Numbered from the stretch's first letter, positions 33,022-41,932 are shown. The stretch: 64,000 nucleotides of DNA from Lachnospiraceae bacterium (GCA_014799465.1 JAAVHZ010000022.1:62001-126000); one strand, 5' to 3'. Numbers and translations: made by a program. Notes: generated from the letters alone by a model not told the origin.

Positions 33022-34710
33022 ATGGGAAAATATATGGTCATTGATGGTATTCGTACAGAATTTACCAATGAAAAGAATGTTTTACAGGTAATTCAAAGGG
33101 CCGGAATACATGTACCGACTTTTTGCTATTATTCTGATTTATCAATATATGGTGCCTGCAGAATGTGTGTGGTGGAAGATGAGAGAGGAAATATACTTGC
33201 TTCATGCTCCACACCGCCTAAAGACAAGATGGTGATTAAGACCAATACATCTAAGCTTCACAATCACAGAAAGATGATTCTGGAACTCTTACTGGCTGCA
33301 CATTGCAGGGATTGTACAACATGTGATAAGAACCAAAACTGCAGGCTTCAATTACTGGCAAAGAGATTTGGCCTGACTGATGTAAGATTTAAAAATACGA
33401 ATCCTGTATTGCCGATAGATGAATCATCTGTATCCATTGTAAGAGACCCAAGCAAATGTATTTTATGTGGTGACTGTGTGCGTATGTGTAATGAAGTGCA
33501 GCATGTAGGAGCTATAGACTTTGCAAACAGAGGTTCAAAGATGATTGTAAGCCCTGCATTTGGAAGGAGTATTGCTGAAACTGACTGTGTAAACTGTGGA
33601 CAATGTGCAGCAGTCTGTCCTACCGCTGCCATAACTATTAAAAAAGATTTGAAAGAAGTATGGAAGGCGATATATGACGGCAAAAAGAGAGTTGTTGTAC
33701 AGGTAGCACCTGCCGTAAGAGTAGCATTAGGAGAAGAATTTGGGCTTGAACCGGGAAAGAACAGTATCGGAAAAATATTTACGGCAATCCGTATGCTTGG
33801 ATTTGATACTGTTTTTGATACAAGTCTTGCAGCAGACCTTACTATTATGGAAGAATCTGCCGAGCTCGTTGAAAAGCTGGAAAAAGGTGATAACAAGATG
33901 CCGTTATTTACATCTTGCTGTCCGGCATGGGTAAGGTTTGCAGAGACAAAGCATCCTGAAATACTTCCGTACATTTCCACCAGCAAGTCTCCTATGGAAA
34001 TGTTTGGTGCAGTTATCAAAGAATATTATAAGCCGGCAGATGAAGAAGCAGGATTGGAAACTATTTCAGTGGCGATAATGCCATGTACTGCTAAAAAATA
34101 TGAGGCTCAGAGAGAAGAGTTTAAACGTAACGGAATAGCTGATGTGGATTATGTAATAACTACAAAAGAGCTTGTATGCATGATTAGAGAGCTGGGAATA
34201 CAGTTTAATGAGATTGAACCTAGTGCTCCTGATATGCCATTTTCAATATCTTCGGGTGCAGGTATGATATTCGGTGTAACAGGAGGAGTGACTGAGGCTG
34301 CTTTGCGTAAGGTTGCAGAGAAGACTGATTTTGCCATAAAAGAGATTGAGTACAGCGGAGTACGTGGAATGGAAGGCGTAAAAGTGGCAGATGTTACATT
34401 AGGTGACAAGACTTTGCGGATAGGCGTGGTAAACGGACTTGGAAATGCGGACGAGCTTATTAAGAAGATAGAAAGCGGCGAAGAACATTTTGACTTTGTT
34501 GAGGTTATGGCATGTCCATACGGATGTATAGCAGGAGCTGGTCAGCCATTCAGCCACAAGGCAGATAAGGCAAAGAGGGCATCAGGAATGTATAAGGCAG
34601 ATAAGTCGGCACTTATTAAACGCTCTGATGAGAACCCTGTAGTGCATGAATTGTATAATTATGGAGTATTAAAAGACAGAGCACATGAATTACTGCATGT
34701 GAAGTACTGA
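33022..34710 (+). CDS. hydA: [FeFe]-hydrogenase catalytic subunit HydA
   Basis: This 562-residue protein starts at ATG 33022 with AGGAAGGAGAG upstream. Domains in order: [2Fe-2S] ferredoxin (residues 1-80, CYYSDLSIYGACRMC), a His/Cys cluster (HCRDCTTCDKNQNC), a two-[4Fe-4S] ferredoxin (CILCGDCVRMC and CVNCGQCAAVC) and the H-cluster domain with all three signatures (TSCCPAW, MPCTAKKYE, MACPYGC). It interconverts protons and H2 using electrons from reduced ferredoxin and NADH via HydB and HydC. All cluster ligands appear intact. The maturases HydEFG are not in this window. Confidence 0.95.
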   Translation: MGKYMVIDGIRTEFTNEKNVLQVIQRAGIHVPTFCYYSDLSIYGACRMCVVEDERGNILASCSTPPKDKMVIKTNTSKLHNHRKMILELLLAAHCRDCTTCDKNQNCRLQLLAKRFGLTDVRFKNTNPVLPIDESSVSIVRDPSKCILCGDCVRMCNEVQHVGAIDFANRGSKMIVSPAFGRSIAETDCVNCGQCAAVCPTAAITIKKDLKEVWKAIYDGKKRVVVQVAPAVRVALGEEFGLEPGKNSIGKIFTAIRMLGFDTVFDTSLAADLTIMEESAELVEKLEKGDNKMPLFTSCCPAWVRFAETKHPEILPYISTSKSPMEMFGAVIKEYYKPADEEAGLETISVAIMPCTAKKYEAQREEFKRNGIADVDYVITTKELVCMIRELGIQFNEIEPSAPDMPFSISSGAGMIFGVTGGVTEAALRKVAEKTDFAIKEIEYSGVRGMEGVKVADVTLGDKTLRIGVVNGLGNADELIKKIESGEEHFDFVEVMACPYGCIAGAGQPFSHKADKAKRASGMYKADKSALIKRSDENPVVHELYNYGVLKDRAHELLHVKY

Positions 34711-34737
34711 TAGAAATTATAGTCTGTTAAGCATAGC

Positions 34738-34790
34738 ATCCTGTTCCATTAATGGCTTATTGTAAGCATGATGGAACAGGGTGCATTTTT
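34738..34790 (+). terminator. Terminator after hydCBA
   Basis: CCTGTTCCAT (34740-34749) pairs with ATGGAACAGG (34771-34780), followed by GTGCATTTTTT. Confidence 0.8.
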
Positions 34791-35044
34791 TCATTAAGTT
34801 TGGAATGTATAAAAGATTTTACAATGAAACTTTGTGTTGCATTAATTCCAATAATGTGTTACTATAGAACAAAGCATATTTTCATGAACTTCTAATAAGG
34901 AATATATCTTGTATTCCCGAACCCGGCAAATGCCGTCTTTCAATCCGTTTCAGGAGCTCTATGCTTTTATTCCAAAAAGAAAAAGCAGGAGTACTGAAAT
35001 TATTATAATATGCTCCTGCAGTATACATGAGGAGGTATTAATAT
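34791..35044. other. Leader region of the Rpn-like gene
   Basis: No gene is seen. A 7-bp stem GCAGGAG/CTCCTGC (34985-34991 and 35013-35019) sits just before the GAGGAGG binding site of the nuclease gene. It might affect translation. Nothing else is identifiable. Confidence 0.4.
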
Positions 35045-36001
35045 TTGAAAGAAGAAAGGAAGGTTGTACGCAATTATAAGGATACAATATTCAGAATGCT
35101 GTTTAATGACAGTGAAAGGCTTTTGGAGTTGTATAATGCACTTAATGGGACAAGGCATGATAATCCGGAGGAGCTTAAGGTAACTACTCTTGAGAATGCG
35201 GTGTACATGAACATTAAGAATGACATTTCATTTATCTTTCAGTCATTCATGACGCTTTATGAGCATCAGAGCACATTTTCACCGAATATGCCGCTTAGGG
35301 ATTTGATTTATATTTCAAGGCAGTATGAGAAGTATATAGTGGACGAGAGTATATATTCATCCCAAATAGTTACTATCCCTACACCTAAGTTTGTAGTATT
35401 TTATAATGGGCTTAAAGACAGGCCGGAAGAGATGACACTCAGTCTTTCGGATTCATATGAGATAAAGACGGATAACCCTGATTTGGAGCTTAAGGTCAGG
35501 ATGGTAAACATCAATCCGGGATATAACAGCAAACTGATGGAAACATGCCGTACATTGGACGGATATTGCCGTTATGTGGAACGTGTAAGGACATATTCTG
35601 CAGTTATGCCTATAAGAGATGCAGTGGAGCGTGCGGTTAAGGAATGCATAAAAGAAAACATACTGGCAGAATTTTTGAAAAACCAGAGAGCAGAGGTGGT
35701 ATCAATGTCGATATTTGAGTATGAAGAAGAAGTGGAATTAAAGAAATTAAGGGCATCTGAACGCAGGTATGGTGAGAAACAGGGAGAAAAGAGAGGAGAG
35801 AAAAGAGGCGAAAAGCGTATCATTATAACCCAGATTTGCAAAAAGCTGAAAAAGCACTATTCAATTCAAAAGATAGCAGATGACCTTGAAGAACCTGCGG
35901 AAGAGATAGAAAGATTGTATAAGTTTGTAGAAAAGTATGCACCTCAGTATGATGTGGAAATGATATGTAGTGAAATTTTTGCCGAAGATGCAGGAATATA
36001 G
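35045..36001 (+). CDS. Rpn-like PD-(D/E)XK nuclease / transposase family protein
   Basis: This 318-residue protein starts at TTG 35045 behind GAGGAGG, the only suitable start. The N-terminal part (YKDTIFRMLFNDSERLLELYNALNG) and the block NDISFIFQSFMTLYEHQST, with Asp and E-x-Q, match Lachnospiraceae members of the Rpn/PD-(D/E)XK nuclease-transposase clan. Residues about 240-260 contain a run of GEKR/GEKQ units encoded by 12-base tandem repeats, then a C-terminal helix-turn-helix-like tail (YSIQKIADDLEEPAEEIERL). Rpn proteins cut DNA and promote RecA-independent horizontal exchange in E. coli. The function of this clade is not established. It is monocistronic. Confidence 0.7.
   Translation: MKEERKVVRNYKDTIFRMLFNDSERLLELYNALNGTRHDNPEELKVTTLENAVYMNIKNDISFIFQSFMTLYEHQSTFSPNMPLRDLIYISRQYEKYIVDESIYSSQIVTIPTPKFVVFYNGLKDRPEEMTLSLSDSYEIKTDNPDLELKVRMVNINPGYNSKLMETCRTLDGYCRYVERVRTYSAVMPIRDAVERAVKECIKENILAEFLKNQRAEVVSMSIFEYEEEVELKKLRASERRYGEKQGEKRGEKRGEKRIIITQICKKLKKHYSIQKIADDLEEPAEEIERLYKFVEKYAPQYDVEMICSEIFAEDAGI
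35772..35818 (+). repeat. 12-base tandem repeat coding for (GEKR)n
   Basis: Four imperfect GGNGARAARMGN-type units encode GEKQGEKRGEKRGEKR within the Rpn-like gene. Copy number may vary between strains without breaking the frame. Confidence 0.75.
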
Positions 36002-36169
36002 GCAGGGTATTGAAAAGAAGAATTGGTTCTGAGTTGTGAACCTGATGAAGGCAGGGAATCTGTAGACCCTAAAATAATTAGGGGGGTAGTATAAAACTTT
36101 AATAGAAGTGAAGTTATTATCTGATTCACAGTATTTACATATTAGAATGATAAAGAGGAGGAAAATAAG

Positions 36170-37249
36170 ATGGTTAAAAAATTTGACAGACGTATATTTT
36201 TATGTATTATGTTATTAGTAATGGCAGCATCGTTGATGGCATGGTATTATTTCACACAGAAAGTAAATGTGGCGAAGAAAGCTGCAGAGGAAGTGGTACT
36301 GCATGATCCTTTAATAGTGAAAGACAGTACCATGAACTCATTTCAGAAGGTGACTTGGGATTGCATTTGGTTTGGCAGTTATCCGCAGACAGAGGTAAAA
36401 GAAACGGATAGTGAATATGAATTATTGAAGAGTACAAAAGACTGGGATAGTAATGGAGATGCTATAATTAACGGCACAAAGTACCGCAGGATGTTGAAAG
36501 ATGATGCAGCTTATGTTTTTTTTATTGAAAGCGAATATTATGATTTTTATAACTGGGAAGACGATACTACATACCATTATTTCAGATATGAACCCATTAA
36601 ATGGAGAGTATTAAAAACAGGCAGGAGTAAAGTTATGCTGTTGTCAGATATTATATTGGATACCAGAAAATATAGTTCGAAGTGTGAGAGTACGACATGG
36701 GAGACTTGTACTGTAAGGAGTTGGCTGAATGGATATAGTGGAGATATGAATCAGGAAGGTATAGACTACAACAGCGGTAACTTCATAGACAGTGCATTTA
36801 CTGATGAAGAGAAGTCAGCAATATCAGATACTGTTGTAGTAAATAGTAATAGTCTGCGTTATGACATTGAAGGTGGAAATGATACTATAGATAAGCTGTT
36901 CCTTTTGTCTGAATCGGAAATATATACATATAATTATGGTTTTATAGACAGCTTTATATCAGATGAAGCAAGAATGTGTAAGAGCAGTGATTATGCAAAG
37001 GCAATGGGAGCATGTAGTAACAAATTACATTATAATGGGAACTGTAGCTGGTGGCTTCGTTCGCCGGGCTGCGACAGTGACTGTGCAGTATGTGTTGGCA
37101 GCAGCGGTGACATTAATTATCGAGGCGATGTTGTCTATAGCGATTATACCAGTTATGGTGTGCGAGTGGCTTTGAATCTGAATCCATACGACTCTAATCA
37201 ATATACTTATGCAGGAACAGTATGTAGTGAAGAACAGTTAGTACAATAG
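36170..37249 (+). CDS. Exported DUF6273 protein, C-terminally truncated paralogue
   Basis: This 359-residue protein starts at ATG 36170 behind AGAGGAGG. An N-terminal signal/anchor helix covers residues 8-28. DUF6273 follows, with WFGSYPQTEV near 65, RYEPIKWRVL near 130, TWETCTVRSWLNGY near 180 and the C-terminal hallmark WWLRSPG ... YGVRVALNLN near 295-340. The fold is thought to resemble the C-type-lectin/formylglycine type. It is very similar to the protein at 37842 until about residue 340. It then stops after 17 unrelated residues, whereas the paralogue goes on with Ig-like and FN3 domains. DNA after its stop keeps 50 bases of the lost FN3 tail. The loop between SPG and GVR is highly different between the paralogues. 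Confidence 0.78.
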   Translation: MVKKFDRRIFLCIMLLVMAASLMAWYYFTQKVNVAKKAAEEVVLHDPLIVKDSTMNSFQKVTWDCIWFGSYPQTEVKETDSEYELLKSTKDWDSNGDAIINGTKYRRMLKDDAAYVFFIESEYYDFYNWEDDTTYHYFRYEPIKWRVLKTGRSKVMLLSDIILDTRKYSSKCESTTWETCTVRSWLNGYSGDMNQEGIDYNSGNFIDSAFTDEEKSAISDTVVVNSNSLRYDIEGGNDTIDKLFLLSESEIYTYNYGFIDSFISDEARMCKSSDYAKAMGACSNKLHYNGNCSWWLRSPGCDSDCAVCVGSSGDINYRGDVVYSDYTSYGVRVALNLNPYDSNQYTYAGTVCSEEQLVQ

Positions 37250-37268
37250 AAGAACTGAGTACAGAAGA

Positions 37269-37321
37269 ATTATATCCTTGTAAGGACGTATCAGAATGTT
37301 AAGGCAAACGGAAAGACGAAG
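37269..37321 (+). pseudogene. FN3-tail DNA scar after the truncated DUF6273 gene
   Basis: Bases 37269-37321 match 39387-39439, the FN3-coding end of the paralogue, with only about four differences (for example the shared stretch GTAAGGACGTATCAGAATGT). The scar is out of frame behind a stop. It shows that the upstream gene once carried the longer tail and lost its middle by deletion. Confidence 0.8.
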
Positions 37322-37353
37322 CCTTCTGCAATTATAATTGAAGGAGAAGTTTT

Positions 37354-37791
37354 ATGATATTATATGCAATAGTACTATTAGTAATGGGAATATTCGTGTC
37401 ATATATAGCATTAGGTTGTATGAAAGAGGTAATAGATACAAGACTTAGAAAGGATGTGGTAGAACTGGAGGGTGAAGTTGTTGATTTTGCTAAAGTTCCC
37501 AATGCCAGGCTTACCGGATATCTGACTTGTCCGGTCATATTATTTTCATACAACGGTGGAGGTAAACAGGAAATAGCGGCAGCAGGAAATGCCAGAGTAG
37601 TAAACAAGTACAAATTAAATCAAAAAGTCATAATCTGTTATAATAAAGATCCGGCACTTATTGAAAAAAGAATAGTAATAAAAAATGATTATAAGGATAT
37701 TTGGGAGCTGGTATCATATTCATTAGTTGCATTATATTTTTTTGGAACAGGAATATGGATGGCATATTATGGAATGTTAGAGATTATGTAA
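37354..37791 (+). CDS. DUF3592-like membrane protein
   Basis: This 145-residue protein starts at ATG 37354 behind AAGGAGAAG. It has one transmembrane helix at each end (residues 3-23 and 120-140) and an extracytoplasmic beta domain between. The pattern LEGEVVDFAKVP, then CPVILFSYNGGGKQE, then LNQKVIICYNKDPALI is that of DUF3592 proteins, whose role is unknown. It lies between two DUF6273 paralogues and may have been captured during their duplication. Confidence 0.65.
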   Translation: MILYAIVLLVMGIFVSYIALGCMKEVIDTRLRKDVVELEGEVVDFAKVPNARLTGYLTCPVILFSYNGGGKQEIAAAGNARVVNKYKLNQKVIICYNKDPALIEKRIVIKNDYKDIWELVSYSLVALYFFGTGIWMAYYGMLEIM

Positions 37792-37841
37792 GTTCAAGGT
37801 TAAATTATATGTGAACCTAAGACAATAAGGAGGGAAATCAA

Positions 37842-39491
37842 ATGGCTAAAAAAATTTGTAGACGGATAATGTCATTGGTAATGGCAGTATCATTGATGAC
37901 AGGACATTATTTCACACAGAAAGCAGATGCAGCAGAAGAATCAGTGCTGCATAATCCTTTAATAGTGGAAGACAGTACCATGGAAGCAGGTCAGAAGGTG
38001 ACATGGGACTATGTTTGGTTTGGCAGTTACCCACAGACAGAGGTAAAAGAAACCGATAGTGAATATGAATTATTGAAGAGTGCGGGAGGCTGGGATAGTA
38101 ATGGAGATATTGTTGTTAACGGCATAAAGTACCGCAGGATGCTGAAAGGTGATGCAACCTATGCCACAAGCGGAGATGAATATTATTATGACTGGGAAGA
38201 TGATACAACATATCATTATTTTAGGTATGACCCTGTTAGATGGAGAGTGTTAAAAACTGATGGTAATATTGCAATGCTGTTATCAGATGTTGTACTGGAT
38301 AATAGAAAATATAATGTTGAAAATAAAAGCACAACATGGGAGATGAGTACAATAAGGAGTTGGCTGAACGGATATAATTCGGATATGAATCAGGAGGGGA
38401 TAAGTTACAGTGAAAGTAACTTCATAGACAGTGCATTTACGGATGCAGAACAGTCAGCAATAGCAGATACTGATGTAGTAAATGATGATAATAGTCTGCC
38501 TTCTGGTGCTGAAGGTGGAAATAACACCATGGATAAACTGTTTCTGTTGTCAGAGTCAGAAGTATATACGGATAATGCGGTGACTTATGGTTTTGTATCA
38601 AATGGTTCCAAATATGATGAAGCAAGAAGATGTAAGAGCAGTGATTACGCAAAGGCAATGGGAGTGCATACAGATACATCAGGAGCTTATAAAGGAAATT
38701 CTTACTGGTGGCTTCGTTCACCGGGCTGTGTTCAAGATTGGGCGGTAAATGTGTTCTGTGATGGCTACGTTTGGAATGCGGGCTGGGATGTCAACAACGC
38801 TCATACTGGTGTGCGGGTGGCTTTGAATCTGAATCTTTCATTTTCCAATTTCTATATCTATTCAGGAACGATATGCAGTGATGGAACAGTGAATATTATA
38901 GATACACCACCTGCAAAGAAACTTCAGACATTAAAAGTCACCAAATCCTATACAAAAACATATGGAGCAAAAGCATTTAAACTAAATGCAAAGCTTACAG
39001 AAGGAGAAGGTACATCTGTACATGGTGCGTTAAAATATACCACATCAAATAAAAAAGTAGCAACTGTAGACAAAAATGGCAAGGTTACAATAAAAGGAAC
39101 AGGAATTTGTACAATAATAGTAAAAGCAGCAGCTACCGATACTTATGAAAGTGCTTCGGCAAAGATAACAATAACTGTAAAACCAAAGAAAAATACAGTA
39201 TCAAAGGTAAAATTATCAGGCAGCAGAGCATTGAATGTTACATGGAAAAAAGATACAAAAGGTGCAGGATATGAACTTCAATATTCTTTAACAAAACAAT
39301 TTTTAAAGAAAAATACAAAAACTGTAAATATAAGTAAAAACAAAACCACATCATATAAGATACGGAAGCTGACAAAAGGTAAGAAATATTATATCCGTGT
39401 AAGGACGTATCAGAATGTTAAGGTAAACGGAAAGACAAAGAAATTGTATGGTGATTGGAGTGCAGTAAAGCAGAGTGGGAAAGTGAAGTAA
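37842..39491 (+). CDS. Exported DUF6273 protein with Ig-like and FN3 domains
   Basis: This 549-residue protein starts at ATG 37842 (AAGGAGGG). The signal peptide covers residues 1-30 (cleavage near ADAAEE). DUF6273 spans about 40-335, with WFGSYPQTEV, RSWLNGY, and WWLRSPG ... HTGVRVALNL. A Big_2-like Ig domain follows (about 350-430, TTSNKKVATVDKNGKVTIKGTG in pieces), then a fibronectin-III domain (about 435-549, YELQYSLTKQF and YYIRVRTYQNV). It is probably a secreted or loosely attached surface protein that displays the DUF6273 domain. The variable loop between SPG and GVR uses many codons ending in C or T, unlike the A/T-ending host style, as in retroelement-diversified lectin folds. Confidence 0.8.
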   Translation: MAKKICRRIMSLVMAVSLMTGHYFTQKADAAEESVLHNPLIVEDSTMEAGQKVTWDYVWFGSYPQTEVKETDSEYELLKSAGGWDSNGDIVVNGIKYRRMLKGDATYATSGDEYYYDWEDDTTYHYFRYDPVRWRVLKTDGNIAMLLSDVVLDNRKYNVENKSTTWEMSTIRSWLNGYNSDMNQEGISYSESNFIDSAFTDAEQSAIADTDVVNDDNSLPSGAEGGNNTMDKLFLLSESEVYTDNAVTYGFVSNGSKYDEARRCKSSDYAKAMGVHTDTSGAYKGNSYWWLRSPGCVQDWAVNVFCDGYVWNAGWDVNNAHTGVRVALNLNLSFSNFYIYSGTICSDGTVNIIDTPPAKKLQTLKVTKSYTKTYGAKAFKLNAKLTEGEGTSVHGALKYTTSNKKVATVDKNGKVTIKGTGICTIIVKAAATDTYESASAKITITVKPKKNTVSKVKLSGSRALNVTWKKDTKGAGYELQYSLTKQFLKKNTKTVNISKNKTTSYKIRKLTKGKKYYIRVRTYQNVKVNGKTKKLYGDWSAVKQSGKVK

Positions 39492-39520
39492 GGAAAAAGT
39501 AAATATATTTTGATGTTAAG

Positions 39521-39580
39521 CATCCTGTCTTATTGATATTATCAGGTTTATTCTGAATTTAATAAGACAGGATGTTTGGT
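39521..39580 (+). terminator. Terminator after the long DUF6273 gene
   Basis: A 14-bp perfect stem (39521-39534 CATCCTGTCTTATT with 39561-39574) is followed by TTTGGTTAT. The stem is strong and the T tract weak. Confidence 0.7.
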
Positions 39581-39745
39581 TATGCGACAAAACAGTTTGC
39601 AGATTAGCCATACCAACTCAACTATTAGGTGAATCATTGTATCATATTCTCCTGTTACGTTATTGAGATAATTGTTCGCTTATACTAAAATAAGGACAAT
39701 ACAGTGCAGTATTTAATTTATCAGCGAAGGAGACGGATAATAAAA

Positions 39746-40600
39746 ATGGATAATCTGAAAACAGGGGAAGTAATCTGTAAAAGGCGTAAGGAACTGGGAT
39801 TAACACAAAATCAGCTTGCCAAGTCTCTGAATATATCATTTCAGGCAGTCTCAAAATGGGAAAACAACACTGCATACCCGGATATAGAAATGCTTCCGAA
39901 ATTGGCAGCAACCCTTAATACAACAGTTGATGCACTGCTTGGTTATGGAAGCGTGATAACGGATTACGACAAGCGGTACAGTACTGAAGAATATTATTGG
40001 GGACTTATGCCTAATCGTATCTGCTATGATATTATGAAAATTCTACCACCAATCAAACCCTACCGTGTGCTGGATATTGGCTGCGGTGAAGGAAAGGATG
40101 CGGTTTTCTTTGCAAAATGCGGCTATGCTGTAACTGCATTTGATATATCTGAACAGGGAATTGAAAAAGCAAGAAGGCTTGCTGAGTACAATAAAGTTGA
40201 GGTTAGACTTTTTAAGGCTGACCTTTTTGACTATCGCCCTGATATGGAGTATGACATTATATTTAGCAGTGGTGTGCTTCACTTTATTCCACAGGCTGAA
40301 CGGAAAGAGCTTTGTGACAGCATGAAAGCACATACCACTAATATGGGTATAAATGCACTGAATGTATTTGTCCAAAAACCTTTTATAAGCCGTTTGCCGG
40401 ACAGTACGAGAGATGAGGAAAAAAGACATCCATGGCATTCAGGAGAGTTATTTGGATATTATCATGACTGGCTGTTCCATACCTGCAGGGAAGAAATATT
40501 TGACTGTAATAGTGGGGGACAACCTCATAAGCATTGTATGGATACGCTTATTGCACAAAAAATAGAAGGAGGCAGTGAAGCATATGGAACCGATATATAG
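39746..40600 (+). CDS. HTH - SAM methyltransferase fusion (TehB-like)
   Basis: This 284-residue protein starts at ATG 39746. Residues 5-65 are a Cro/C1 helix-turn-helix (ICKRRKELGLTQNQLAKSLNISFQAVSKWENN). Residues about 85-270 form a class I methyltransferase with motif I VLDIGCGEGKDAVFFA and the later motif DIIFSSGVLHFIP, close to TehB-type enzymes. The fusion suggests a regulator that uses SAM binding or methylates a small molecule in response to stress. No partner gene is clear. purC follows at once and its start overlaps the end by 17 bases. Confidence 0.75.
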   Translation: MDNLKTGEVICKRRKELGLTQNQLAKSLNISFQAVSKWENNTAYPDIEMLPKLAATLNTTVDALLGYGSVITDYDKRYSTEEYYWGLMPNRICYDIMKILPPIKPYRVLDIGCGEGKDAVFFAKCGYAVTAFDISEQGIEKARRLAEYNKVEVRLFKADLFDYRPDMEYDIIFSSGVLHFIPQAERKELCDSMKAHTTNMGINALNVFVQKPFISRLPDSTRDEEKRHPWHSGELFGYYHDWLFHTCREEIFDCNSGGQPHKHCMDTLIAQKIEGGSEAYGTDI

Positions 40601-41438
40601 CGGAAAAGTAAGAGAGATTTATGATATTTCAGACAAATATTTAGTAATTGTAACAACAGACAGGATTTCTGCTTTTGATAACATATTACCTATGCCGATA
40701 AAAGGTAAAGGGATAGTTTTGAATAAGTTATCCAACTTTTGGTTTAATAAAACCCAAAGTATTGTAATGAATCATATTATTGATGACAGGGTTGAAAATA
40801 TGCCTCTGTTTTTTCAAAACGAATATTTCAGGGAACGTACAGTAATGGTTGAAAAACTAAGGATGCTTCCTTTTGAATTCGTAGTACGCGGTTATATGTT
40901 TGGAAGTATGTGGAAAGCTTACGATAATGGAGAGAGTTTCTGCGGGATTAGGCTGCCGAATCACTATGGGCTGGCTCAAAAGTTGGAACAACCCATACTT
41001 ACACCTGCAATAAAACATGATATTGGGCATGATGAATATGTGAGCATGGATGAGGTTGAATCCGAATTAGGTACTGAAATGACAAAACAAATTACGGAAA
41101 CTTGTTTTAGGCTTTATAAAATGTGCAGCGAATATGCCATTTCTAAAGGATTGATAATTGCTGATGCTAAATTTGAATTTGGTCAGAATAGACAAGGGGA
41201 ATTGGTTCTGGCTGATGAAATATTTACACCGGATTCAAGCAGATATTGGGATGCCGGCAGTTACAAAGTTGGTGTATCACCAAATTCATTTGACAAACAA
41301 TTTTTGCGTGACTGGCTGTTGAATAATAAATTAAACGGTGTATTTCAATATGACAAAGTACCAGAGAATGTCTTGATTCAGACCGAAAAATTGTATAACG
41401 AATGTCTGGACAGACTTATAAGTATCACAGAATGTTAA
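40584..41438 (+). CDS. purC: Phosphoribosylaminoimidazole-succinocarboxamide synthase
   Basis: This 284-residue SAICAR synthetase starts at ATG 40584, 11 bases after AGGAGG. The GTG at 40575 is too close to the site. Conserved blocks are YSGKVREIYD, TTDRISAFD, PMPIKGKG, FEFVVRGYMFGSMWKAY, KFEFG and LADEIFTPDSSRYW. It joins CAIR and aspartate with ATP hydrolysis in purine synthesis, in the cytosol. It stands apart from other pur genes, with a regulator-methyltransferase gene in front. Confidence 0.93.
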   Translation: MEPIYSGKVREIYDISDKYLVIVTTDRISAFDNILPMPIKGKGIVLNKLSNFWFNKTQSIVMNHIIDDRVENMPLFFQNEYFRERTVMVEKLRMLPFEFVVRGYMFGSMWKAYDNGESFCGIRLPNHYGLAQKLEQPILTPAIKHDIGHDEYVSMDEVESELGTEMTKQITETCFRLYKMCSEYAISKGLIIADAKFEFGQNRQGELVLADEIFTPDSSRYWDAGSYKVGVSPNSFDKQFLRDWLLNNKLNGVFQYDKVPENVLIQTEKLYNECLDRLISITEC

Positions 41439-41461
41439 AGAGTTATGCATAAGAGCAATAG

Positions 41462-41489
41462 TGGCAGGGAGAAATCCTTGCCATTTTTT
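41462..41489 (+). terminator. Terminator after purC
   Basis: TGGCAGGG (41462-41469) pairs with CCTTGCCA (41476-41483), followed by TTTTTT. Confidence 0.8.
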
Positions 41490-41510
41490 ATAAAAATATT
41501 TAAAAAACGA

Positions 41511-41566
41511 TTGACATATACAGTTAGACTATATATAATGACTATATACAGTTGAACTGTATATAG
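41511..41566 (+). promoter_or_regulatory. PadR promoter and palindromic operator
   Basis: A perfect consensus promoter, TTGACA (41511-41516) and TATAAT (41534-41539) with 17-bp spacing, is followed by the perfect palindrome CTATATACAGTT-G-AACTGTATATAG (41542-41566). A second imperfect copy lies within the promoter spacer. The TATACAGTT half-site fits PadR-family operators, implying tight autorepression. Confidence 0.85.
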
Positions 41567-41578
41567 GAGGTGTGTTTT

Positions 41579-41932
41579 TTGAATAGAGATAAAAATTTAC
41601 CGTTGACTGAAACTGTCTATTATGTTCTATTAGCTTTGGCAGAGCCGTCTCATGGGTATGCAATTATGCAGAAAGTGGAAGAGTTAAGTTACGGTCAGGT
41701 CAGACTGGCAGCGGGAACAATGTATGGAGCAATCGAGAATCTTTTGAAGAAGAAATTAATTACGTCTTTGCCCAGTGATGATCCCAGAAGAAAGACATAT
41801 GTAATTTCTGATTTGGGTAAAAGAGTATTATATGCTGATTACAGGAGAATGCTTAATATGATTGCTGTAACAGAACGTACAGTTAAGGAGGTGCTTGGTG
41901 ATGAAGAAATTCAAAATCTTTCTTCGGTTTGA
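41579..41932 (+). CDS. PadR-family transcriptional repressor
   Basis: This 117-residue protein starts at TTG 41579, 8 bases after AGGAGG. The upstream GTG at 41570 lies within the binding site. The winged helix reads ETVYYVLLALAEPSHGYAIMQKVEEL, then AAGTMYGAIENLLKKKLI, then DDPRRKTYVISDLGKRVL, the PadR signature. PadR dimers sense small molecules and repress adjacent stress or efflux genes. The palindrome right upstream fits autoregulation. The next gene overlaps by 32 bases and encodes a DUF2812 membrane protein, a common PadR partner. Confidence 0.9.
   Translation: MNRDKNLPLTETVYYVLLALAEPSHGYAIMQKVEELSYGQVRLAAGTMYGAIENLLKKKLITSLPSDDPRRKTYVISDLGKRVLYADYRRMLNMIAVTERTVKEVLGDEEIQNLSSV

Noticed and set aside
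32247-34019. Long minus-strand open frames over hydB and hydA
   Set aside because: They are antisense shadows of highly conserved hydrogenase genes.
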